This document shows, piece by piece, positions 10,758 through 22,500 of a stretch of 64,000 nucleotides of DNA. Source of the stretch: Moringa oleifera (lineage: Eukaryota > Streptophyta > Magnoliopsida > Brassicales > Moringaceae); assembly GCA_021397835.1 (NCBI GenBank), contig JAJFZO010000579.1, positions 2,371,001 to 2,435,000 on the forward strand. The letters are read 5' to 3'. A program made the position numbers and the translations under genes. The notes beneath the pieces are model-generated. The model did no database searches. It saw only the letters and a list, made by a program, of their open reading frames with translations, and had not been told where the DNA came from. Position 1 is the stretch's first letter. Every line of letters starts with the position of its first letter.

Positions 10758-13700
10758 ATGATTGCGGTCTCCGTGAAGCCGCTGTTCATAGTCGTCTTCG
10801 CTTTCTCGCTGTTCCTCGCGGTGATTCTTCTCTCTCCATCGAACCCATTTTCGCAGAGCTGGGTTACTTCAAATTCACCTGTGTAAGTGAATAGGAGGTT
10901 TTACTTTAATTCTCTGCTTGGTTTACGAGACAATTTTCGAGGAGGGAAGGAAATATATTTCAATTCTTTTTGATGTGTTTTTTTTTTTTTTGGGGGTTCT
11001 TTTTCTTTTCAACAGAAACAAAAGTATAGGTATTTTTTTACTGGCACCAAGGGGGTGCAACCCACTACGAATGTCTTTTTTTTTTTTTGGGTTCTAAATT
11101 AATATTGCATATGAATAGATAGCCCTTTACGTTGTTTATGAAAATCATAAATTATCGTTCTGGTTTTTTTTTTTGGATCAAGAAGACAAAAACCTGACCT
11201 GCATAATGATTTGCGCCAATAGTTTGGCTTAGTGGGTAGGTGGGCACAAGAGTTGTACTGTGTTTTTCTTGGCCATTGAGCAAGAACCAGTTGCATGATT
11301 TATTGAATTTTTTTACATTAATGTGGATAATTTTAACAGGAATTCAGATATATGGAGTGTTAAGAGGATAGCAGAGTGGAAGCCCTGCAAATGGTGGCTT
11401 GAAGGACATCTCACTCGTAAGTTCTTCCTGTAAATGGCATTTGTGGTATTAGAGTTCATGGTGACTATTTAGGATCCCTGGTAGTTTAGCACTTTAAGAG
11501 AATGACTCAGTGAAGCTATATAATTCATCTAGAGCAAGTTCTTAGTTAACATGCTGCAGTGATATTTTCTGGATTTCTTCATTGTGAAGATTATGTTAGA
11601 AAAGTAGATTTGAGAGATTTGATGTATTATCATTAGGTTAAGATAAGTCCTTTCAGCTAATTCCAAAAGGAATGTTCATTAATCAATAAGCAGCAAAAAT
11701 ATCCTTACTTATGAAATGTGAAAGGAAAATTCCGTCCATTACTTATACACTAGCAGGGACACCTGAATTATAACATTTTGAAATTCTATGGCCTAAGTGC
11801 GGGCTTGATTTGTCTGATATGATAGGAGCCCAAGATCTGAGAAGTGGAAGAAGATTTTTACAATCTTTAGGGATACAAATAAGGGGTTTTGTTGGGTTGA
11901 AGGGCCTGTTTGATTTTTGATATTCTGATTTTAATTGGCGTTCATTGCAGACAATTGCATTTTTGTTGAAATCCTGCAGCTCTACCAGCAGAAAGTAATG
12001 GGTACATTCGTGTGGATTGCTATGGTGGACTCAATCAGATGAGAAGAGATGTAAGTGTGTAGTAGGTCTCTGTAATTGCAAATTCCAACTCCTTGTGACC
12101 AGTGCTTGATTTCTTACTGCTATTTTGGATAAAAATGATTTTGCAATAACTGCAGTTATGTGATGGTGTTGGTATTGCCCGTTTACTAAATGCTACTTTG
12201 GTTTTGCCAAAGTTTGAAGTGGCTGCTTATTGGAATGAATCAAGGTAATATGTTCTTGTGTATATCAATTACCATAAGTTTTATTAGAATTTGAAAAAAC
12301 ATTTGATGCCTTTGACATATTTCCAATATGTTTTCTCTTGTCATAAGTAGATTGGAGTTACCAAAATGGTTGATGTGATATCCGTCTTTCTGTGTGGGTA
12401 GTTAAAAATAGAAATGTTACTGAAATTATTACTGACTGGTAGCTTTGACATGTCATAACTCACCTATCATTTTTTAGGATAGGTGCTGAAGCAGCTATTT
12501 TTGCTGTGTGGTGTTAACTAGATGTACACATACTTAAAGAAACCCTGCATTATCTGCAATTAAGTTGCATGTAGTAAGTATGTTTAGTTCCTGGGTTGCT
12601 TTGATGTGGTTCTCTTGTTAGCTGAACTATTAGGTGATCATTCTTTCCATGTATAACTTGAAAATAGTAAAATGAATTGCTTTCATGTTGCTAAGTTTTG
12701 CTGACTGAAACAATTTATCTGTATGCTTGTTTTTAATTTCACTGAATTCAGGGGTGTACTTTTAGACAGCAGGAAGCTTTTGTCCTTCTCCTTTTGGGAA
12801 ATGTATAAAAGATTAGTGCAGTGAGGTAGTAACAGCGTAAGTTAGGTTTTTTTTTTTTTTTTTAAATGTTTGATTATGTTTGGGGTTTATTGGGTAAAAC
12901 TTTTCGTGTTACTACCAATATGGGGTGGAAGTGGTAATTCATCTTTCTTTAAACTTTGGCTTCTCTTTAGTTTAGCTTATTGTCAGCCTGAAATAATAAT
13001 CAGGCAGAAAAACTACACATGAAAATGATATTGGGCTTGGTTGACTTTCATATCACTTTTAACATCATGAGTCTTCCTGACATGGGAAGGTGGCAGCTCC
13101 ACCAGGCCTGGCTTCAGAATGTGTTTCCTTAGCATGCTTTAGGAACATGGCCTTAGATCATAAGTCTTATCCGGCACAATTGATATTGGATCTTTTGTAT
13201 CTCACAATATGCTCAGTTGGAAGCTTTACTAATCTTGTATTACCAGAACAGCCAAGAAATCAGTGAACTTTGTTAGTAAATCCTCGATCACCCGAGTAAT
13301 ATCATTACCCCTATGGATTGTAGGATACCTTCCTATTACTATTGAGGTATGGAAAGGGGTTGCAACAAATAGGTTGATTTCTGAGTATAGGTAATTTGAT
13401 TTAACCAGTTGTATGGTGCTCATGTGTCATTGAAGATATATCATTAGTTGTAAATTAAGGCTTAGAATATGCTCAAGATTGCTCTCTGCATGTCATATGG
13501 GCATTATGTATCTCTTGTGATGTTTTTGGTGTTAAATGATGGCCCAATTACCTTTATAGACTTGATGAACCAGGTATTAAATCCGGACCCTGCTTTTGTC
13601 ATGGTCTATGTTATTTATCGTTCTCAAGTAAAGGTGCTCATGAGAAATTCAAGGACATGTATGGAAACTTTAAGGTGACAGAGGTTGTGTGCAATCTGAA

Positions 13701-15366
13701 GAAATATGAATTATTGCTTCATGTGTGGCCTGGGTAGGGAATCTAATGTACAAGATGGGATTAGATCCGGAAAAAGTTGAAGTGGTTGTGGATTATGGCC
13801 CAATAATGTTTCCTAGGTTTATGGCTTTTGGGTTCAGCAAAGTATTAAAGGGAGTTTGTAATGTGTTTTTCTCACATTGTTGTGCCTCTGACTTGATTGA
13901 CCTTAGAAAGGAGCCCAGTTTGAGGGGTTACATGAGTTTGATTGAAGGCTCCAGGGGTTGAAAAAGTAATTGATGTTTTCTCCCATCTTTCCTGTTACTT
14001 CGGTTTTACCATCCATATTTTTGCCTCTTTGAGGTGTCAATCCCTTGAGTAGGTTTCATATTTTAAATTTTTAATAATTTTATCAAGAGTTTAGACTTTG
14101 TTTCTGGGAAAAGCTTTTTGTCATTGGTATTTCTATGTTTCTAGAATTCTTTCTTTTTATTATATTTTATATAGTTTTTGGGGTAAATATGTTTGGATAT
14201 TTTTCCAATGGAGTGCCAGTGGTTTCTCCATGTAGTTAAGCAGTCATGATTTTGTTTTTTCATTAATGTAAACATTTGTATAACGCCTTTATTCTTGCTG
14301 CAGTGGCTTTGCAGATGTATTTGATGTTGACTTCTTCATTCAACAGATGAATGGCTTTATTAAAGTCGTTAAGGAATTGCCACCAGATATTGCATCTAGA
14401 GAACCATTCCGAGTAGATTGTAGCAAACGGAAAGGCCAATTCGATTACATTGAAAGTGTTCTTCCTTCTTTGTTGTTGCATCGGTATATTTCAATCACTC
14501 CGGCAATGAGCCAAAGAAGAGACAGGTATCTCTTTATTTCAAATTATCTTGGATTTTGAGTACGCAAGGAGTAAGTTGATTGCATGGATGAGATCTAATT
14601 TGTTTTTTTGCCCAATTACATGGCACATTGTAGGTATCCACAGCATGCAAAAGCTGTACTTTGTCAAGCTTGTTATTCTGCTTTGCGTCTTACTAATTCC
14701 TTGGAGAAGAAAGCCAGTGAGCTTTTCGAAGCTATACCAAAACCTTTTCTCTCGCTCCACCTTCGATTTGAACCCGACATGGTGGCTTACAGCCAGTGCG
14801 AGTACTCAGGCCTCTCTCCTGCCTCCATGGATGCTATCAAGGCTGCACGGGGAGATAGAAAGCCATGGACAGGAGAGTTAGCCAACATTTGGAGAGAACG
14901 GGGGAAATGTCCTCTGACACCTAACGAGACAGCCTTCATACTTCGGGCACTTTCCATCCCGACAAACACAAATATATATTTGGCAGCTGGGGATGGTATC
15001 ATGGAAATTGAAGGTTTAACATCTGTTTACACCAACTTGATGACAAAGTCTGCTCTACTTAGTGGTGAAGATTTTACGAGGATGCATGGAAACACGAAAG
15101 CAGCCTTGGATTATTATGTATCTATCAACAGCGACTCATACATAGCTACATACTTTGGAAACATGGATAAAATGGTTGCAGCCATGCGAGTATATAAAGG
15201 TCTGTACAAAACTCTTTTCTTAAGCAGAAGAGCTTTTGCAGAGTTTACTTCTCAAGGATTAAAAGGGAAAGAGTTGGAGCAAGCCCTATGGAAAGCTCAC
15301 AAAGATGAATTTGTGATGGGAAGAGGCTTTGCTTTACCTGATTGTTTCTGTGAATTCAATTTGTAA
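10758..15366 (+). CDS. Plant O-fucosyltransferase-like protein (GT106 type, 438 aa, six exons)
   Basis: Exons are 10758-10882, 11340-11416, 11980-12050, 12156-12244, 14304-14525 and 14634-15366. All joins are GT-AG and the frame is kept for 438 aa. Residues about 8-26 (PLFIVVFAFSLFLAVILLS) form one hydrophobic segment near the N-terminus, typical of a type II Golgi membrane protein. The catalytic part shows the family hallmarks GGLNQMRRDLCDGVGIARLL, NATLVLPKFE, and LSLHLRFEPDMVAYSQCEY. Plant members of this family transfer deoxy-sugars or are implicated in cell-wall polysaccharide synthesis, but the donor and acceptor here are unknown. The gene lies between two PPR genes, as At1g52630 does in Arabidopsis (from memory). 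Intron 4 is unusually long, 2,059 bases. Confidence 0.9.
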
Positions 15367-16173
15367 TTTTATGTTTCACATTTCGATTTTACGGCAATGA
15401 AGCTTCCATTGTCGTTGAGCTTTTGTTACTTTTGACTCTTGGAAATTTTGATAACCATTCATATACACTTATCAACTACAAGTCTCATTATTTTGAAAAG
15501 CAGCCTGAATAAATGCTTGGAGTTGCTTAGTTGTCTGCATAAGCATTTCGTAGAAGTATCTGACATCAACTCTTTTATGGATGATTGGCTAATGTAAGTT
15601 CTCTGTCAACACGAACTTGTGATATATCATATGGGATAAGCAAGATGCCTTGGCTTCTAACATGGATTCAAGAATCTAAAAGTGTTTTGGAGCGTAAAGA
15701 AGTTGCTTGAAATTACAAATGAAGTAACTTAAACCCTACTGATTGTGAAATATTAGTGATTCTGAAAACAAATTCAAGAAGCAAAGGCAACTTAAGGGTG
15801 AAGTAAGAGTCTCATATTTGCCTTGACGTGGGTGACTCACCAATGTGGAATGCATCATCTTAATATGCTTAGACAGGTTAAGAACAAAATTCCTTGATGG
15901 AATTCACTACTCACAGCTAAGCATGCAAATCATTTATTACCACATGTATTGCTTTAAGTAATAGAGACAAAGTGTCTATCACCGAAAAGTGAAATTCATG
16001 TGTTGACACACATGATTCCCATTTGAGAAAAATGTGAGTTCACATTAATTTTCCTAAATTTTCTGTTCAGGAGGTTAAGTTTTCCTTAGAGCCTCTTTCC
16101 AGGTAAGAAAAGGGCACTAAATAATAATTAAGAGAGGAGGAGAAGTACAAGAATGAACTTCACTTATTCCAGA

Positions 16174-16182
16174 TTATAAATT
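16174..16182 (+). promoter_or_regulatory. Likely TATA box of the EG45-like gene
   Basis: TTATAAATT about 60 bases upstream of the ATG at 16239. This gives a predicted transcription start near 16205 and a leader of about 35 bases. Confidence 0.45.
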
Positions 16183-16238
16183 AGGCACAAGACAAGGCAT
16201 CAGTAACCCATAGTTGATTTTTTGGCCTTCTTCATGAG

Positions 16239-16830
16239 ATGGAGTTCATGATCTTGGCAATTCTGATAGCCTTATTGAGCAACACACCCTGCATGGTCCA
16301 TGGGGACATTGCCACTGCAACAGCTTATGACCCTCCTTACATCCGTAAGTATCTCTCACCGTGCCTTCCCTGTTTTATCCATCTGACACTTCACTTCTGG
16401 ATAAATGGGACTAAGCAATTGCATAATGCAGCAACTAAATGTAATGGGGACAGAGAAGATCAATTCCCTCCTAGCAACCTATTTGTCGCTGTCAGCGAGG
16501 GCTTGTGGGACAATGGTGCAGCTTGTGGAAGGCGTTACAGATTGAGATGCCTGAGTGGACCACATAAACCGTGTAAGCAGCGGATCATTGATGTCACAGT
16601 AGTAGATTTCTGCCCACAGACACCATGTCCTTCTACATTTCTCTTGTCCATGGATGCTTTTGCAGCCATTTCTCACCCTCATGGCAAAAAGATCAATATA
16701 GAATATATGCAGTTAAGTCCTTCCTTTTCACACCCTTAAAGTCCATAAAATTTGTGCTATATATGAACCATAAGAAGATCTTCCTTCCATGATCTGGGTT
16801 TAACCATGACAAGTATATTGCAGGATCTAA
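16239..16830 (+). CDS. EG45-like domain protein / plant natriuretic peptide-type secreted protein (130 aa)
   Basis: Exons are 16239-16344, 16432-16711 and a tiny last exon at 16824-16830 that supplies only the end of a Gln codon, Ile and the stop. Residues 1-22 (MEFMILAILIALLSNTPCMV then HG) are a clear signal peptide. The mature part starts DIATATAYDPPY and is a six-stranded double-psi beta-barrel as in expansin domain 1. It contains TKCNG, DQFPPSNLFVAVSEGLWDNG, AACGRRYRLRC, VVDFCPQ and CPSTFLLS, with the family cysteines present. Such proteins are secreted to the apoplast. They lack the expansin binding domain and are tied to water and ion balance or stress responses. The short final exon explains why an uninterrupted frame appears to run on past 16711. 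Confidence 0.88.
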
Positions 16831-18151
16831 GTAGCCTGAGCAACTTCAATGTTGGAACAACAGTGTCAGCTTCAGCCTTTCTGGGTAAAAGAATTTATGA
16901 AGAGCAAATGAAGACTATGTACAGTTGTTACATGTTAAGCTAGCTTCGTGTCTGTAGTATCGGCAATAGCTATTCTCAGCTTGTAGTATGATCAAGTGGC
17001 TTCATACACAAAGTAGAAATAAGCTACAAAACTATATAAGAGAGTGCATCCAAGCATTTGTAATATAAGAAGCACTAAATTTGGAAAGTAAATCAACCAA
17101 AAAATTTCATACAAAGAAAGATGTGTGATAGGCTACCTCAAAGCACAATTTACCCTTACCATCTGCTTGCATGATTCAAAAATAAAATCATGTATCTGTG
17201 AAGTTTGTCATGAAAATTTTGCATGTTCTGAATTAGGATGGAAAGTTTCCAAACAACCGAATCTACAATATGAAGTTTGATCAACACTAAAGCATATTGC
17301 AGGATACAGGTTAGAAATCTGATGCACAAACAATGAATTCCACCAAATTTTAGAATCTGATTAACTTTGAGATGTCGCATAATTAGGACTAATATACATC
17401 ACAGAACAGAATGGGCACAAGCAAGTTCATATGTATCAATCTATTCAGCAAAATACCTATGCAATCCATACAATCTTTGTACACATCCGACTAATTGGCC
17501 GACTTTGTACCATTACAAGTTAGAGGTAAGAAAGGTTGCAATGTTTTACAACAACTGAAAGAAAAGACCATCTCAAGCTCCATAATACACAATTTTGTTC
17601 CACCCTACTCTAATATGGAAGAACAAATTGACACTTCCACATGTATGATCAAATTAGAAGGTATACAATGAAAAGGCAGGCCATACCTGCATCGGCTCTG
17701 CTGTTTTGCTAGAGTCTATAATTTCTCTGAAATCAAAGAGTATACAGTCTTGGTAGAATAAAGTTACAGCCAATATACAGATATTCACTGTTTAGCGCAT
17801 TGAACTTCCTGCAAAAGCATAATAATCTGATATTAGTTCATAGCACCTGCTTCAACCGTTTAATATTCATATGAGTTCACCCACCATGAGTTATGCCACA
17901 TTATCATGGAGACACAAATGGATCCTTAGGGTCCACTGCAAATGATGGATTTATCCCGCCTACACATGCAAATGAGCTACAATCACTGCTTCGCAGTTTC
18001 TCGTGAAGGAATGAAAGATTTGAAGTATCAAAGAGATGGGACAGTGGTTGAGGCCCTTGTATCATTAATTTGCATCACAGCCGATAAGATGAACTTCTAC
18101 TCTTTGTGAACAACCTAGACGATTTCTTTCAGCTTTCGTCATTCATTCCTC
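16831..18151. other. Intergenic region, 3' sides of EG45-like and PPR genes
   Basis: Lies between tail-to-tail genes. It contains the 3' UTR of the EG45-like gene and, on the other strand, that of the 822-aa PPR gene. Composition is less AT-rich than the other spacers. Only short frames without family resemblance are present. Confidence 0.4.
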
Positions 18152-20620
18152 TTATCTTACCGAAAATTTGAGATGAGGGACTTCTTGGTTTTGAGACTTT
18201 TTCTCTTCAAGCAAGGTCTGCAATATAAGTGACGCCTCAAATATCTCTACTTGAGGTGTGTACTGGTATAAAATATGTGAATACTTGACAGCAAGTTGGA
18301 GATCCTCCTCATCCAAATTACAAGAGATCATATTTCTCCACTCCTTTGATCTTCCCTCCAAGCAGATGCCATGTAGCAAAGCAGCAAAAGAAACAGGATC
18401 TAGAAGGAAACCTTTGCTTACCATCCTATCCTGTAACTGAAAAGCAGCTCTAAGCATCCGATGTTGACAGAGGGAAACAAGGATACAATTGTAAGCAGCA
18501 GTATTTTGAACCCATCCATCAGATATCATCCTTTCAAACAACTCCAGAAACATAGATTTCTTTTCCTGTGGAGACTCATTAGCTTCACTTGAAATTGCAC
18601 TTGGTGCATTATTCATGAACCCATTTACTAGATAATTGAAAGTAACATCATTTGGGATGCACTTGTTTACTAGCATTAGTTCAAAAAAGAAGACAGCTTT
18701 TCTGAGTCTACCCTCTTTACAAAAGCTGCCAATAAGTATAGAGTAAGTGACTACATTAGGCACCAAACCACAGGATTGCATCTCCTGGAAGGTTTTTTCA
18801 GCCATACTGGAATCTCCAGTGCAGCAAAAACCATTAATAAGGGAAGTGTAGGTGACTACATTAGGCTTGCATTTTCGTTTCACCATCTGCCCAAGCATCT
18901 TCAATGCAGTAGGCATGTCATGCTGCTTTACATACCCGTGTATAATTGTCGAATAAGTAAACTCATCTGGTGCAAGATCTCCTTCAATCATTCTTTTTAC
19001 ACAAGATAATGCATCGTTCATCATTCCATATTTGCAGTAACCCTTAATCATGGCATTGTACCCCACCACACCAGGATCCACACCCTTCTGAATTGCCAGT
19101 TCAAAGAGTTTTATAGCCTCACCAACATCACTATTCCTAATGAAACCATCCACAAGAGTAGCATAAACAAATGCATCAGGCAGTACATTTTGGTCAAGCA
19201 TCTCAGCAAAGAGAAGCTTGGCCACAGGAAGTTTTCCCTTCTTGCAAAGTCCACTCATCAAAACATTATAAATAGCAGCATCAGGCAATACTCCTCTTTC
19301 CACCATTTTATCTCGAATTTGCAATGCAACATCCACCTCCCCTGCGGCAACAAGTCCATGAACAAGAGCCCCATAGGCAACCAAGTCAGGCGTATGTCCT
19401 CTTTCTGTCATCTCAATGAACAAATCTGAAGCTCTAATATATTCCCCTTTTTTGCAATAGGTGTGTATAAGGGGAGTATAAGTAAATTTATTTGGCATTA
19501 GTCCCCTTTTTAAGGCCTGTTCTAGAAGTTGACCAGCTTCCTCAACGTTACCATCCCTACATGAACCACTAATCAAAGTATTATATGTAACTATATCAGC
19601 CTCACAACCACTTATAATCATGCATCTTAAAGTTTCTGCTGTTTTTACCTTAAAACCATGCCTGTACTGAGCATCGATAATATTATTATATACCTGAACA
19701 TTAACATTCACACCCCTTTCTTTCATTTCTGCTAAAAGCTTATCAACTACCACGAAATTCCCTACCTTGCAAAACCCTTTTATCATTGCCCCATAAGTCT
19801 CCAATGTAGGTAAAAACCCCTTCATTTTCAATTGCTTAAAAAGCCTACTGGCACTTTCAACATCACCTTTCTTGCAATACCCATCAATGAGTGTGTTATA
19901 AAACACAATGTTTGGCACACACCCTTTTCCCCATTGTCTCTCAATCAGCTTTTTACCTTCCTCAACCTGCCCTTCATTACACAAACCCTTCACCATTATA
20001 CAGGTGCTATAATTGTCGATGCAGTCATCTCTGTCAACCATTTCATTGTACACCTTATGCGCAATTTCAATTCTCTTACTTTTTAGGAGCACCGCAAGCA
20101 AAGCATTACAAGCAAACACATTAGGCACAGAATTATGCAACTTAACCACAAAATAGTACAATTCCATAGCTTTATCAACCAAGCCAGAATCGGCATAAGC
20201 GCCCATAACTGCACTCAATGCTTCATGAGTCGGCTTTATATCTTCCGTTTTCATATTCGCCAATACAGTCTCAATCTCATGAAACACTCTAAATCTCGCC
20301 AAAAGCTTCAAAAGCGAACTATAAGCATACCCATTGGAAGAAAAACCTTGCTGTTGCTGTTTCGAGAGCCAGTCAGAGAACTTGAGGCCTAGTTCTACGT
20401 CACGAATTCGATCAAAAACACAGTGGGCAATGTCCGAAACGTGGGTTTCTTCATCCGAGAAAAGTGCATCAAGAGATTGTGGCCATTGTTGGCCGGTTTT
20501 GAGGATGTCAATAGTTTCATTGACGAGTTTCTTGATGCGTGGTGTGACGGGAAACGATGACGAGGAAGTAGGATTTGCGTTGTGAAGGCGTTTGATGCGA
20601 GAGAGAAGGCTTTTAGACAT
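18152..20620 (-). CDS. Pentatricopeptide repeat protein, P class (822 aa)
   Basis: Intronless, 822 aa, starting MSKSLLSRIKRLHNANPTSS, a basic Ser/Arg/Leu-rich leader that fits mitochondrial import. A conserved non-repeat region (about 25-90, with DALFSDEETH and LGLKFSDWLSKQ) precedes close to twenty 35-residue PPR units from about residue 96 to 770. Many have the strong VVTYNTLI, GYCKKGDVESA and EM..RG..PD signatures. It ends in a short charged tail without E or DYW domains. Long P-class proteins bind defined organellar transcripts. Length and neighbours correspond to Arabidopsis At1g52620 (from memory). The frame is intact throughout. It is not demonstrably a Rf-type gene: there is no tandem array of close copies. 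Confidence 0.93.
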   Translation of the reverse strand: MSKSLLSRIKRLHNANPTSSSSFPVTPRIKKLVNETIDILKTGQQWPQSLDALFSDEETHVSDIAHCVFDRIRDVELGLKFSDWLSKQQQQGFSSNGYAYSSLLKLLARFRVFHEIETVLANMKTEDIKPTHEALSAVMGAYADSGLVDKAMELYYFVVKLHNSVPNVFACNALLAVLLKSKRIEIAHKVYNEMVDRDDCIDNYSTCIMVKGLCNEGQVEEGKKLIERQWGKGCVPNIVFYNTLIDGYCKKGDVESASRLFKQLKMKGFLPTLETYGAMIKGFCKVGNFVVVDKLLAEMKERGVNVNVQVYNNIIDAQYRHGFKVKTAETLRCMIISGCEADIVTYNTLISGSCRDGNVEEAGQLLEQALKRGLMPNKFTYTPLIHTYCKKGEYIRASDLFIEMTERGHTPDLVAYGALVHGLVAAGEVDVALQIRDKMVERGVLPDAAIYNVLMSGLCKKGKLPVAKLLFAEMLDQNVLPDAFVYATLVDGFIRNSDVGEAIKLFELAIQKGVDPGVVGYNAMIKGYCKYGMMNDALSCVKRMIEGDLAPDEFTYSTIIHGYVKQHDMPTALKMLGQMVKRKCKPNVVTYTSLINGFCCTGDSSMAEKTFQEMQSCGLVPNVVTYSILIGSFCKEGRLRKAVFFFELMLVNKCIPNDVTFNYLVNGFMNNAPSAISSEANESPQEKKSMFLELFERMISDGWVQNTAAYNCILVSLCQHRMLRAAFQLQDRMVSKGFLLDPVSFAALLHGICLEGRSKEWRNMISCNLDEEDLQLAVKYSHILYQYTPQVEIFEASLILQTLLEEKKSQNQEVPHLKFSVR

Positions 20621-20639
20621 AAGAGAGCCTAAAGGAGTC

Positions 20640-22500
20640 GATGTCTTACAGGGGTTATGTTCATTTCGGAGTGTCAGGTGTTTGACCTTTGCTCTTGTGA
20701 GACTGGATTAAGGCAAACCTGAAGTGCCATTTTCTTGTACTGGTTTTTTTCTCTTCTCCTCTTAGAATAACCAAACCTGAAGTGCCCTTACGTGTCACTG
20801 TATTACTATTTATAGGCAAATTTTACGGCTTTGTATATAAATTTACAGATAAATATTATTTCAAATTTTAATAATATTTTTAAATTTAATTTTAAAATTT
20901 AAAATAAGATAAATCAAATTTTAATTTATTAATTTAAATTTTATAAATTTTGATTTAAATTTTTATAAAAATAAAAAAATTTCAAATTATCATGATAAAA
21001 AATTTTTAATATTTTTATATTAAAAACATATTTTAAAAATTTTTATTATAAAAAATTAAAAAATCTATAATAAATAATTTATGAGTAAAAAATTATTCAA
21101 ACTTAAAAGTTAGGTTCAAAATAAAATATAAAATTTATTCAAATTATTTTAAAAATATTTCAATAATAAAAATATGTGTAATTTTAATGGTAGTTTCAGT
21201 CTATGTCTATTTGATTATTTTTAATAAATCAAAATTTGTTTAAATTTATTTTAAAGTTTATGATTAATTTTAAATATATATATTTTTAATATTTTAATTG
21301 ATATTTATCATAAATTTAAATTATCTAATATAATAAAAATAAAAAATAATATATTTTAATTATATTTTATTTAATAAAATAAATTAAAAAAATAAAAATA
21401 ACATAAAATTTTAAAATAAATATCATTTAAAACTCTGAGTTTTGCTTCATCTCTTTAATCAAATTTTTATTTTCAAAACGTATCTAAACAAATTTTAATA
21501 TTTTAATTTTATTCAAATTAAATTTTATTTAAAAATTTAAAAATTAAAAGATATTCGAATTAGAGATATTTCATAATTAAATTTGACTTACAATTTTTCA
21601 GGGACATAATGGAATATTTAATCTATCATCATAAAAAATTTTAAAATTTTTTTGAATACTAAAAATATTTTTCTTAAAAAAATATAATATCAAAATTTTA
21701 AAAAATTCATAAAAATAGTTGATTAATTAAAAATTTTTAAATTTGAAAGATAAAATCGAAAGAAAGTGAAAAATTTATTTGATTAGTTTTTAGTTATTTC
21801 GTTTTGAATCAAGGTTTAATTTGGATTAAATCAATAAATTAAGATTTGTTTGGATATATGTTGAAAGTGGAGATTTAATTGAATATAAAGGTTAAAATTC
21901 AAGATTTTAAATAATATTTATTTAAAATTTTAATAGACTGTATTATCAATCAAATTCTTATATTTAAAAAATAATAAATATTTATTAATTTAATCTAAAT
22001 TAAATTTTATCAAAAAATTTAAAATTTAAAAAATATTTAAATTAAAGATCATATAAAACAAATTTTGACTTAAAATTTTTTATAAATTTAAAAAAATATT
22101 CGAGTCATCATTACAAAAATTTTAAATATTTTTAAAATTAGTATATATTTTTTAAATTTATAATTTTAAAATTTAAAAGATTCATAAAAAATATATTTTA
22201 AATTAAAAATTATTTAAAAATTTAAAACATTAAATTATCTTTGAAGATTTCAACAAAAAATATATTTTATTAACTTTTTATAATTATTTAATTAAAATTT
22301 AATTTAAATAAATAAAATAAATAAAGATATGATGTTACTTTTTACATAGAAAAATTTAATTAATAATATAAGCTAAACATTAAATTTTTATTTTAAAATA
22401 AATCAAAAACTATATTATATATATTTAAATAAAAAAATTAAAAATAATAATCAAACAAAATATTTTTAGAAAAGCTTATTACACTATTACCTTACAAAAA
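20640..22500. other. Very AT-rich intergenic block
   Basis: After the PPR leader (to about 20820), 1.7 kb consists almost wholly of A/T words (AAATTT, TTTAAA, TAATAT) with no frame, no recognised transposon and no simple tandem unit. Several sub-blocks look alike (for example AAATTTAAAATTT strings), suggesting old decayed insertions. Confidence 0.5.

Noticed and set aside
18258..20585. Several plus-strand frames of 60-85 codons
   Set aside because: All lie antisense inside the intact 822-aa PPR gene.
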